A stretch of 64,000 nucleotides of DNA from JAOUEA01 sp038249195. GTDB taxonomy: Bacteria > Actinomycetota > UBA4738 > HRBIN12. The stretch covers positions 442,174 to 506,173 of the forward strand of contig JBBRWM010000001.1 in NCBI GenBank assembly GCA_038249195.1, read 5' to 3'. Positions 43,683-51,665 of the stretch are shown piece by piece. The translations under genes were made by a program, and so were the position numbers. Positions within the stretch are counted from its first letter, which is position 1. Each line of letters opens with the position of its first letter. The notes under the pieces are model-generated. The model had not been told where the DNA came from and made no database searches. It was given only the letters and a program-made list of their open reading frames with translations.

Positions 43683-45107
43683 TTACCCGACGCCCAGCGT
43701 CTCGAAGCCCAAGCCGTCGAGGATGTCGGTCTCGCTCACGAGCGCCCGGTCGGATCCGAACCGGCGCATGGTGCTCGCGAGGATCACCGCGCCCGCCACG
43801 ATCACATCGCCGCGCCCGGCCGCCATCACCGGGATCGCGGCGCGCTCGCCGTTGGTCATGCTCGCGAGACGCTCGAGGAGGTCCTCGACGGTGGTTCGAG
43901 CGAGCCAGGTGCGATGGATCGCGTCGGGATCGTAACGAGTGAGGCCCAGCGCGATCGCCTGCAACGTGGTGGCCGTCCCCGCCACGGCCACGAACGTCCG
44001 CGCGCTCGTCGCCGAGATGGCGCCGTCCACCTCTTCGAGCACCCGCTCGGCCTCGGCCCGCAGGGCGCGGAGGTCCTCGCGCGATGGCGGGTCCGATCGC
44101 ACGAGCCGCTCGGTGAGTCGGACGCTGCCCATCTGGGTCGAGATCGCGCGCCCCGCGTGTCCCGGAACCGCGCCGACCACGAACTCCGTGGAACCACCGC
44201 CGATGTCTTGCACCAGGTAGGGCCCGGGATGCTCCGATGGATCCAACCCGAGCGTGGCTCCCACGAACGACAGGCCGGCCTCGCGTTCGCCCGTGAGGAT
44301 CTCGAGGGGTGTGTGGGCAAGCGCGCGAACCGACGCGGCGAACACGTCGCGGTTCGCCGCGTCACGAACCGCGCTCGTGGCGGCGACGCGGATCCGCTCG
44401 GCGGCGAGGGCGCGGGCGCGGCGACAGTAGCCCGCCAGGACGTCCACGGTGCGCGCCAGGGCATCGGGGTCGAGCCGGCCGCTCCGATCCACGCCCTCGC
44501 CCAGGCGGGTGATCTGGAGGTCGCGCGCGATCTCGGTAGACCCATCGGGGCCCGGCTCCAGCACCAGGAGCCGGCAGGAGTTCGTTCCCTGGTCGATCGC
44601 CGCCACGCGGCCGCGGCGCTGCTCGGGGTGCACGGGCTCGACGCGACGCGCCACCCACGAGCCCACCGGATCGTCCCCGCCGGACAGGTGGTAGGCGTAG
44701 TGCGCGTGCAGGCACTTCACGCCGGTCCGCGTGCCCGCCACCCCGCCCCAGCCCCGTGCACGCGGCAGGTCGCGCGCGCGTTCGTCCGCGTACGCCGTGT
44801 GCGCGGCCGCGAGCGCCCGGGCGAAGCCGGCATCCCCGGTCGTTCGCTCGTTGAGCTCGCCGATCGCGCCCCCCGCCTCGATGCGCGCGACCGCCTTCAC
44901 GGCGGTGGGGCACGTGAGCCAGAACGTGGTGGGGAACGGATCGCCCTCGGCATCCAGGGGCGCGTTGCGGATCACGAGCGGATGACCGCCCGGGCACCGT
45001 GCCACCACGATGAACGCGGTGGTGGGCTCCCGGCCGAGTTGGTCGCGGACGGCCCGCACGTCCGCGGCGCGGAGCTCACGTTGCGCGGTGAGGGCGCCGG
45101 GTTCCAT
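43683..45107 (-). CDS. DUF501-Ppx/GppA fusion (exopolyphosphatase-like)
   Basis: 474 residues in one uninterrupted frame. Residues 1 to about 165 are DUF501 (VIRNAPLDAEGDPFPTTFWL, GVAGTRTGVKCLHAHYAYHL). From about 168 (RVAAIDQGTNSCRLLVLEPG) a Ppx/GppA phosphatase begins, with TSAVRDAANRDVF, LVQDIGGGSTEFVVG and AVAGTATTLQAI. In most actinobacteria these are two adjacent genes near eno and ftsB; here they are fused. Predicted exopolyphosphatase or pppGpp phosphatase activity for the C-terminal part; DUF501 has no assigned function. Confidence 0.9.
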   Translation of the reverse strand: MEPGALTAQRELRAADVRAVRDQLGREPTTAFIVVARCPGGHPLVIRNAPLDAEGDPFPTTFWLTCPTAVKAVARIEAGGAIGELNERTTGDAGFARALAAAHTAYADERARDLPRARGWGGVAGTRTGVKCLHAHYAYHLSGGDDPVGSWVARRVEPVHPEQRRGRVAAIDQGTNSCRLLVLEPGPDGSTEIARDLQITRLGEGVDRSGRLDPDALARTVDVLAGYCRRARALAAERIRVAATSAVRDAANRDVFAASVRALAHTPLEILTGEREAGLSFVGATLGLDPSEHPGPYLVQDIGGGSTEFVVGAVPGHAGRAISTQMGSVRLTERLVRSDPPSREDLRALRAEAERVLEEVDGAISATSARTFVAVAGTATTLQAIALGLTRYDPDAIHRTWLARTTVEDLLERLASMTNGERAAIPVMAAGRGDVIVAGAVILASTMRRFGSDRALVSETDILDGLGFETLGVG

Positions 45108-45142
45108 GCGCCCATGTTCGCAGAGCCCGCCATACTGCCGCC

Positions 45143-45688
45143 GTGTCCGCCGACCCGTTCCCCGCCATCGAGACGGCGCGCCTGCGCCTGCGCCGCTTCC
45201 GCGCGGAGGACGCGCGCGCGTTCGCCGCGTACCGCGCCAAAGCCGACGTCGCGCGCTTCCAGGGATGGGAGGCGGGCTACCCGCTGGACGCGGCCGAGCG
45301 ATTCGTGCGGGAGATGGCCACGGCCACCCCGGGGACGCCCGGCGGATGGTTCCAGATCGCGATCGCGGATCTCGTCTCGGACGAGCTCGTGGGTGATTGC
45401 GTCGTGCACGTCCCCGCCGATGACCCCACCACGGCAGAGATCGGATACACCTTGGCTCCCGAGCACCAAGGCCGCGGCTACGCCGCCGAGGCTGTTCGCG
45501 CGCTCCTGACGTATTCGTTCGAGAGGCTCGGCGTGGCGACCGTGGGCGCCGTCACCGACGCGCGCAACACGCGGTCGATCCGGCTGGTGGAGCGGCTGGG
45601 GATGCGGCGGGTGGCGGCCGAGCCCGCGACGTTCAAGGGCGAATCGTGCGTGGAATACACCTACGAACTGTCGAGTCCACCGGACTAA
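45143..45688 (+). CDS. GNAT acetyltransferase, RimJ/RimL type
   Basis: 181 residues, GTG start. IETARLRLRRFRAEDARAFA opening; IGYTLAPEHQGRGYAAEAV is the acetyl-CoA loop and DARNTRSIRLVERLGMRRV the end. Substrate not known. It interrupts a run of minus-strand genes, divergent from the DUF501-Ppx gene. Confidence 0.9.
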   Translation: MSADPFPAIETARLRLRRFRAEDARAFAAYRAKADVARFQGWEAGYPLDAAERFVREMATATPGTPGGWFQIAIADLVSDELVGDCVVHVPADDPTTAEIGYTLAPEHQGRGYAAEAVRALLTYSFERLGVATVGAVTDARNTRSIRLVERLGMRRVAAEPATFKGESCVEYTYELSSPPD

Positions 45689-45691
45689 GAG

Positions 45692-46054
45692 CTACTTGCG
45701 CTTGTGCTCGACCGCGCGCTTGACGTCGACGAGCCGCTCCTCGCTCTGCTTCATGAACGTCTTGAGCTTCTTCTCGAAGTCCGGGTCGCTGCCGCGCCGC
45801 TGGCGCGTGGGGGGCGGGTCCTGGAGCGCCTTGATGGATAGGTCGATCTTGCCGTCCTCCTTGATCGCCAGCACCTTCGCCTGCACGACATCCGTCTCGC
45901 GGAGGTGATCGTGCACGTCCTTGACGTAGTTGCGGTCGATCTCGGAGATGTGGACGAGCCCGAGCCGCCCGTCCTCCAGCTTCAGGAACGCTCCGTAGGG
46001 CGTGATGCGTTCGACGGTGCCGTCGATCACCGCCCCGATCTCGATCTCTGCGAT
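45692..46054 (-). CDS. S1-domain RNA-binding protein, apparent ATC start
   Basis: About 120 residues. One S1 domain: GAVIDGTVERITPYGAFLKL and LGLVHISEIDRNYVKDVHDH, then a basic tail with EKKLKTFMKQSEERL. S1 proteins of this kind commonly begin MAEIE-like; here the matching codons are ATC GCA GAG ATC GAG, and GAAAGGGGGA lies about 6 bases before the ATC. In-frame GTG at 46114 and TTG at 46159 exist but have no ribosome site. Coordinates given assume the ATC start. Confidence 0.75.
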   Translation of the reverse strand: MAEIEIGAVIDGTVERITPYGAFLKLEDGRLGLVHISEIDRNYVKDVHDHLRETDVVQAKVLAIKEDGKIDLSIKALQDPPPTRQRRGSDPDFEKKLKTFMKQSEERLVDVKRAVEHKRK

Positions 46055-46176
46055 CTCAGATCCCCCTTTCCCGTTGGTGGTCCGGGCCGTTCCCGGACGA
46101 CCGCGGCCGCCCACACTGCAGCGGACGGCCAGTGTGCGGGAATCGTCCGCACCCGTCAATGAGCAGACGCCGCGCG

Positions 46177-46596
46177 CTAGCAGCGCGTCGGGACGGGCGC
46201 GCCGCGTTTAGGGATCGCGCGGAACCCGATCTCGCCGGCGTGGACCATGCCCAGGCATTCGCGGGCGAGTTGCTCGATGTAGGCGGGGTCGTTCAGGCGG
46301 TCGATCTGCGATTGGAGCTCGGCGTTGCGCGTGCGCAGCTCGTCGGACTGCCGCTGCAGCTGCGCGAGGCTCGAGCGCTCTGCGAGGAGGCTGCGCGCCG
46401 GCCCGATGGCAGCGACCATCAACAACATGACGAGGACCAGGAGGACGGCGCCGCGCGCGGTGAGCCGCACGCGCCGCCTCGGTCCCGCCGTCGCGGGCGC
46501 CGGCGTCTTGCGGGCGGCCTTCGCCCCGGCCGCGGGTTCCGGTGGGTTCTTCCCGCGGGCGGCGGCCTGGGGAGTGGCCGCGGCGGGGGTGCTCAT
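46177..46596 (-). CDS. Septum formation initiator FtsB/DivIC-like protein
   Basis: 139 residues. Basic Pro/Ala-rich cytoplasmic tail, one membrane helix (LTARGAVLLVLVMLLMVAAI), a coiled coil (LAERSSLAQLQRQSDELRTRNAELQ), then DPAYIEQLARECLGMVHAGE, the DivIC signature. Part of the divisome linking FtsL and FtsQ. ATG overlaps the enolase stop by 4 bp (ATGA). Confidence 0.92.
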   Translation of the reverse strand: MSTPAAATPQAAARGKNPPEPAAGAKAARKTPAPATAGPRRRVRLTARGAVLLVLVMLLMVAAIGPARSLLAERSSLAQLQRQSDELRTRNAELQSQIDRLNDPAYIEQLARECLGMVHAGEIGFRAIPKRGAPVPTRC

Positions 46597-47870
46597 CCTG
46601 CGCCCGCCAGGGCGGAACCGCCGGCGTAGCTCGCGTTCTCGCCGAGCGCCTCCTCGATGCGCAGCAGCTGGTTGTACTTCGCGGTGCGCTCCCCTCGGCT
46701 CGGCGCGCCCGCCTTGATCTGGCCCGCATCGGTCGCTACGGCGAGGTCCGCGATGGTCGAGTCCTCGGTCTCGCCGCTGCGGTGGGATACGACGACCCCG
46801 TTGCCGTTTCGCCCGGCGAGCTCGATCACATCGAGGGTCTCCGTGAGGGTGCCGATCTGGTTCAGCTTGACGAGGATCGCGTTCGCTGCGCCCTCGCGGA
46901 GACCACGCTCGAGGCGCTCGGCGTTGGTCACGAAGATGTCGTCGCCCACAACCTGCACGCGCCTCCCGAGCTCCGCCGTCAGGCGTGCCCACCCTTCCCA
47001 ATCGTCTTCGGCGAGCGGATCTTCGAGCGAGACCACGGGGAAGCGGTCGAGGAGGTCGGCCCAGAACGCGATCATGTCGTCGGCGGAACGCGCGGCGCCC
47101 TCGAGCTGGTACGCGCCGTCGCGGTAACACTCGGACATGGCGGGATCCATCGCGAACGCGATCTCTGTGCCGAGGTCGCGGCCGGCGCGTTCGACGGCCT
47201 CGACCAGCAACTCGAGGGCCTCGACGGCGGTGGCCAAGGGGGGCGCGAACCCGCCTTCATCGCCCACCGCCACCGGGAGTCCGCGATCGACCAGGATCGC
47301 GCGGAGGGCGCCGAAGCACTCCGCGCCCCACCGCAGCGCCTCGGAGAAGGATGCCGCCCCGACGGGCATCAGCATGAACTCCTGCATCTCGAGCTCGTTG
47401 TTCGCGTGCGCGCCGCCGTTGATCACGTTCAGCATGGGGGTGGGGAGCACGTGCGCGTTCGGCCCACCCAGGTAGCGCCACAGCGCCTGACCGGATGAAT
47501 CGGCCGCCGCCCGCGCCACGGCCAAGGAGCAGCCGAGCGTCGCGTTGGCCCCCATCGCCGACTTGTCCGCGGTGCCGTCGAGGTCCACCAGCGTGCGGTC
47601 GACGTCGCGCTGATCGAACCCGTCGAGGCCGCGCAACGCATCGGCGAGCGGCCCGTTGACGTTCGCCACCGCCCGCAGGACGCCGCGGCCCCCGAACGCG
47701 GCCTCATCGCCGTCGCGCAACTCAAGGGCCTCGTGTTCGCCGGTGGAGGCCCCGCTCGGCACGGCAGCCCGGCCGAAGCCCCCGTCGGCGAGCCGCACGT
47801 CGACCTCCACGGTGGGGTTGCCCCGGGAATCCAGGATCTGGCGTGCGTGGACGGATCCGATCAGCGACAT
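46593..47870 (-). CDS. eno: Enolase
   Basis: 425 residues from the ATG at 47870. ARQILDSRGNPTVEVDVRL opening, AVPSGASTGEHEALELRDGD substrate loop, VGDEGGFAPPLAT (Mg site Glu), SLEDPLAEDDW, VGDDIFVTN, catalytic Lys in AILVKLNQIGTLTET, and SHRSGETEDSTIADLAVA. Glycolytic 2-phosphoglycerate dehydratase. Translationally coupled to the ftsB-like gene downstream. Confidence 0.98.
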   Translation of the reverse strand: MSLIGSVHARQILDSRGNPTVEVDVRLADGGFGRAAVPSGASTGEHEALELRDGDEAAFGGRGVLRAVANVNGPLADALRGLDGFDQRDVDRTLVDLDGTADKSAMGANATLGCSLAVARAAADSSGQALWRYLGGPNAHVLPTPMLNVINGGAHANNELEMQEFMLMPVGAASFSEALRWGAECFGALRAILVDRGLPVAVGDEGGFAPPLATAVEALELLVEAVERAGRDLGTEIAFAMDPAMSECYRDGAYQLEGAARSADDMIAFWADLLDRFPVVSLEDPLAEDDWEGWARLTAELGRRVQVVGDDIFVTNAERLERGLREGAANAILVKLNQIGTLTETLDVIELAGRNGNGVVVSHRSGETEDSTIADLAVATDAGQIKAGAPSRGERTAKYNQLLRIEEALGENASYAGGSALAGAG

Positions 47871-47893
47871 GGGTGCCCGATGGTACCGGAGGA

Positions 47894-48733
47894 CTACCGT
47901 CGATCCGGGGATTTCCGCGCGGCGACGCCCGGCGCGGCCGCGGCGGCCCCGCTCGCATGCGGTGGGTGCCGCAGGAAGTGGTCCCCGACGGTGGCGACCG
48001 GGCGGAACCCCAGCGTCGCGTACCAGCGCTGCGGCCAGTCGTCCGCGTCGGCCCACAGGTGGACGCGGCGGGCGCCGGCCTCGCGCGCCGCCGCGGCGGC
48101 GGCGAGGACGAACGCGGTGGCGAGTCCCCGGCGGCGGAACTCGGGCAACGTGTCCACCGACTCGATCTGGGCTTCCCCACCCAGGACGTAGAGCTCGCAG
48201 CAACCCGCGAGCACCCCGTCCACGCGTGCCGCGAAGAACCGAGCCCCGACTGCACGTTCGAGCTTCCCGTGGTGTTCGGTCAGCTGCCGAACGGTCTCGG
48301 GGTCCCCCGCCCAGGGCTCCCGGCTCGTCACCTCTTCTTCCAACCCACGCACGTCCGCGAACGTGAGCTCCTCGACCGCAGGGGGAAGCGTGCACGGATC
48401 GGACGCCTCCTCCTGCACCATCAGCACGCTGCGATCCACGGCGTACCCGTGCTCCAGGAAGCCCGCCGACAGGCGGTCGGCCGCGCGGCTGTCCCGCACG
48501 GCCACGAGCCGGTGTGCGAGCCCGCGCTCCTGCATGAGGCGGTCCGCCTCGGCCACCCATCGCTCCGCCGGGGCGGACGCGGGCTCATCGATCACGAGGA
48601 GGTTGCTGTAGTAGCGGAGCGGGGCCTCGTGGTCGAAATAGGCAGTTCCTCCCGGGAACGCGACCACCTCGGTGGACGTGCGATCGAGCAGGACGCGGCC
48701 GAACGCCCAAGCACGCGCGAGGTCGTCGTTCAT
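47894..48733 (-). CDS. GNAT acetyltransferase, two-domain
   Basis: 279 residues. C-terminal GNAT core: ELYVLGGEAQIESVDTLPEF, RRRGLATAFVLAAAAAAREAG (acetyl-CoA loop) and WYATLGFRPVATVGDHFLRHP. The N-terminal 120 residues look like a degenerate first GNAT domain. Substrate unknown. Lies between enolase and the PLP enzyme. Confidence 0.8.
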   Translation of the reverse strand: MNDDLARAWAFGRVLLDRTSTEVVAFPGGTAYFDHEAPLRYYSNLLVIDEPASAPAERWVAEADRLMQERGLAHRLVAVRDSRAADRLSAGFLEHGYAVDRSVLMVQEEASDPCTLPPAVEELTFADVRGLEEEVTSREPWAGDPETVRQLTEHHGKLERAVGARFFAARVDGVLAGCCELYVLGGEAQIESVDTLPEFRRRGLATAFVLAAAAAAREAGARRVHLWADADDWPQRWYATLGFRPVATVGDHFLRHPPHASGAAAAAPGVAARKSPDRR

Positions 48734-48758
48734 GGCCGAGGGAGCTTACGCGAGCGCC

Positions 48759-49706
48759 TCAACCGATGACGTCACCGGGATCTCCGTTGGCGCCGCACAC
48801 CACCACGACGACCCGCTCGTCGGGCGTCGGAACGTAGGCGCCGTGCATCAACGCGGCCAAGGCGGCGGCGCCCCCGGGCTCGGCGACCAACCGCAGTTCG
48901 CACCAGAGGCGGCGTTGGGCCTCGCGGATCGCCGCGTCGGGGACCAACGCCACCCGCTCGACGTAGGCACGCGCTGCTTCGAAGGCGATCGTGCCCACCC
49001 GGCGGGCGCCCAGCGAATCCGTGGCGATCGAGTCCACCGTCACGTCCACGGGCTCCCCCGCCGCGAGCGCTGCGTCGAGGCATCGCGACCCCTCCGGTTC
49101 CACGGCGATCACGCGGACGTCGCCCCGGAACCACGACGCGATCCCTCCCACGAGCCCGCCCCCGCCGCACGCCACGATCACCGTGTCGGCATCGGGCGTC
49201 TGCCGCGCGAGCTCGATCCCGATCGTGCCCTGACCGGCGACCACCTCCGGCTGATCGAAGGGATGCATCGCGAGGGCCCCGGTCTCCACCTGGCGCGCGC
49301 GGGCCATCGCCGAGGCGTCGTCGTAGTACCCCGGCACGACGTGCACCGCGGCACCCTCCGCCCGGACCCGGCCGATCTTCGACGCCGGCGAGGTGGAGGG
49401 CACGAAGATCTCCGCCGCGTATCCCAGGCGCCGGCATGCGTAAGCCACCGCCAGGCCGAAGTTCCCGCCGCTCGCGGCCACGACCCCGGCGGGAGGAACG
49501 TCGGAGGCCAGCAGCTTGCTGAAGGCGCCCCGAGGCTTGAACGATCCCGTGTGCTGAAGCAGCTCGAGCTTGAGCGTCAGCTCCACGTCCACGCCGAACG
49601 CCCCGGCGCCGGTCCGGATCACGGGCGTCGTGCGCATGTGCGGCGCAATGCGTTCGCGGGCGGCCTCGATCGCATCCCGCGAAGGAACCACGTCGGCGCC
49701 GACCAT
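48759..49706 (-). CDS. Serine/threonine dehydratase-like PLP enzyme
   Basis: 315 residues. PLP lysine in LQHTGSFKPRGAFSKLL; phosphate-binding ASGGNFGLAVAYACR; IVACGGGGLVGGIAS tetraglycine loop. No ACT regulatory domain, so it is like catabolic threonine dehydratases or serine racemases. Starts 3 bp after the mazG stop. Confidence 0.9.
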   Translation of the reverse strand: MVGADVVPSRDAIEAARERIAPHMRTTPVIRTGAGAFGVDVELTLKLELLQHTGSFKPRGAFSKLLASDVPPAGVVAASGGNFGLAVAYACRRLGYAAEIFVPSTSPASKIGRVRAEGAAVHVVPGYYDDASAMARARQVETGALAMHPFDQPEVVAGQGTIGIELARQTPDADTVIVACGGGGLVGGIASWFRGDVRVIAVEPEGSRCLDAALAAGEPVDVTVDSIATDSLGARRVGTIAFEAARAYVERVALVPDAAIREAQRRLWCELRLVAEPGGAAALAALMHGAYVPTPDERVVVVVCGANGDPGDVIG

Positions 49707-49708
49707 CG

Positions 49709-50566
49709 CTACCGTTCGCGCGCCGCACGGAAGAGCGCACGCAGCTCGGCCTCTGGTGCGGTCTCCACGTCGATGCCTCGTTCGGCCGCCATCTGGGCGA
49801 ACCGTTCGTAGCGCACCGCGAACGTGCCCACGGACCGTCGCAGGGCGCTCTCCGCATCGACGCCGCGCTTGCGCGCCACGGCCACCGCCGCGAACAAGAC
49901 ATCGCCGAGCTCGGCCTCGGCTTCCTCGGCGCCTTGCGCACGCCCCAGCTCGTCGACCTCCTCGCGCAGCGCCTCCATGGCACTGTCAACGCTGCGCCAC
50001 TCGAACCCCCACCCGGCGGCGCGGCGCTGGACCTTGGCGGCGCGCGCGAGGGCCGGGAGGGTGGCCGGGATGTCGTCGTTCACGCCCTTGCGACCGCCCG
50101 ACTCGGCGGCCTTGAGTTTCTCCCAGTTCACGAGGACCTCCTCGGCGTCCGCCACGTCGACGGTGCCGAACACATGGGGGTGTCGGTAAACGAGCTTGTC
50201 GACGAGGCCGCGCGCCACGTCGTCGACGTCCCAGCGACCATCGGAGGCCGCGATCTGTGCGTGGAAGACGACCTGGAGCAGGACGTCCCCGAGCTCATCG
50301 CGGATCGCCTCGTCGTCCTCGGCCTCGATCGCCTCGATGAGCTCGTGCGTCTCCTCGAGGAGGTGGGGGGCGAGGGTCCTGTGGGTCTGCTCGGCGTCCC
50401 AAGGACAGCCGCCGGGCTCGCGCAAGCGGGCCATCACCCTCACCAGATCGAGCAGCCTCCGCCCCTCTTGCGACGAAGGGACAGGACCTTCGGCGACCGC
50501 GGGCTCGGAGATCGAGCCCCCGGCCCTCGGCGGCCTGTCGTCGGGGCGGCCGGACGCCTCGGTCAC
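49709..50566 (-). CDS. mazG: Nucleoside triphosphate pyrophosphohydrolase MazG
   Basis: 285 residues from the GTG at 50566, overlapping the stop of the upstream isomerase gene (GTGA). Two MazG repeats: LREPGGCPWDAEQTHRTLAP with EETHELIEAIEAED and ELGDVLLQVVFHA, then LREEVDELGRAQ and AEAELGDVLFAAVAVARKRG. Hydrolyses non-canonical NTPs. It sits downstream of mfd, as usual in actinobacteria. Confidence 0.95.
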   Translation of the reverse strand: MTEASGRPDDRPPRAGGSISEPAVAEGPVPSSQEGRRLLDLVRVMARLREPGGCPWDAEQTHRTLAPHLLEETHELIEAIEAEDDEAIRDELGDVLLQVVFHAQIAASDGRWDVDDVARGLVDKLVYRHPHVFGTVDVADAEEVLVNWEKLKAAESGGRKGVNDDIPATLPALARAAKVQRRAAGWGFEWRSVDSAMEALREEVDELGRAQGAEEAEAELGDVLFAAVAVARKRGVDAESALRRSVGTFAVRYERFAQMAAERGIDVETAPEAELRALFRAARER

Positions 50567-51612
50567 GGCGTGGGACTGGTGGCGGCGCTCGGGACGCCCG
50601 TCGCGGTGCCGGTGGCGCTCGGGTCCGTGCTCGTGATGGCGACCACCGTCAGGGTCGGGATGTCGTAACGACCGTACTTCGGGTTCACCTCGACGCCTTG
50701 GTCCTGCGCCTGCTTGGTGAGCCAGTCGTTGAAGAGCTTGGAGGCCCCGCTCTGGACGAGCTGCGACTTTGCTTTGTCGAACGGCGTGACGGTCTTGTCG
50801 AGCAGCTTGATCACGTGCCATCCATACTGCGTCTTGACCGGCTTGGAGACCTCGCCGACCGCGAGCGCGGCCGCCGCCTGCCCGAACTCCTGGACATAGC
50901 CCGAGGCGGGGGACGTGGGCAGCTTCCCCCCGTTCGTCTTGGCGCTCGGGTCGATGGACACGTCTTTGGCCAGCGCGGCGAAGTCGGCGTCGGTGAAGCC
51001 CGGCGCGGTGACCTTCTTGTAGACGTCCTGCGCTTCCGCCTGGGTCTTCACGAGGATGTGCTCAACGCCGACGTTGGTGAAGTCGAGGATCTGCTGCTGA
51101 TAGAGCGCCTTCAGTTGCGCGTCGGTCGACCCGGCCTCGCCGAGCTTCTGCTGGACGTCTTGGAAGAGCAGGACCTCGCGTCCCAACTCGTTGAGGTCGT
51201 CGCGCGTCAACCCGCTCGACTGGAGCTGCTGGTCCACCTTGTCCGCCCCCAACTGCTGATCGAGGCTCGCGATGATGGCCGTGAGCGCCTGGTCGGTCAC
51301 GGTGACCTCGTTCTGGTCGGCGAACCCGCGCACGAAGGAACCCTGGATCAGGTTGGAGAGCGCGAATCGGTTGCACGCCGCCTCCGCGGACTCCCCCGCC
51401 GTCGGCTGGCCACAGCCGCTCTGATTGAGCGCCCCGATGAAGGTGAACAGCTTCGCCTCGTGGGCCACCTGCTCGTCGGTGATCTGCGTGGATCCTGCCG
51501 TTGCGGCCGTCGTGCCGCTGAGGCTCCCGTCGCCCTTACTGCAGGCCGACAGGAGCACCGCCGGCAGGACGATCGCGGACACGACGATGAGGCGGTTCGT
51601 TCGGGGGTGCAC
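50563..51612 (-). CDS. SurA/PpiC-type peptidyl-prolyl isomerase lipoprotein
   Basis: About 349 residues. Lipoprotein signal IVVSAIVLPAVLLSAC. N-terminal SurA_N-like helical part (residues 40-190), then a parvulin domain with VEHILVKTQAEAQDVYKKV and KPVKTQYGWHVIKLLDK. C-terminal Ser/Thr-rich tail. Extracytoplasmic foldase. Start (GTG at 51612) is a best guess; the frame is open to 51651. Confidence 0.9.
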   Translation of the reverse strand: MHPRTNRLIVVSAIVLPAVLLSACSKGDGSLSGTTAATAGSTQITDEQVAHEAKLFTFIGALNQSGCGQPTAGESAEAACNRFALSNLIQGSFVRGFADQNEVTVTDQALTAIIASLDQQLGADKVDQQLQSSGLTRDDLNELGREVLLFQDVQQKLGEAGSTDAQLKALYQQQILDFTNVGVEHILVKTQAEAQDVYKKVTAPGFTDADFAALAKDVSIDPSAKTNGGKLPTSPASGYVQEFGQAAAALAVGEVSKPVKTQYGWHVIKLLDKTVTPFDKAKSQLVQSGASKLFNDWLTKQAQDQGVEVNPKYGRYDIPTLTVVAITSTDPSATGTATGVPSAATSPTP

Positions 51613-51665
51613 GGGAACGAGTTTACGTGAAGCCCACGCGCGCTCCGGCACCTGTCACAGAACCG

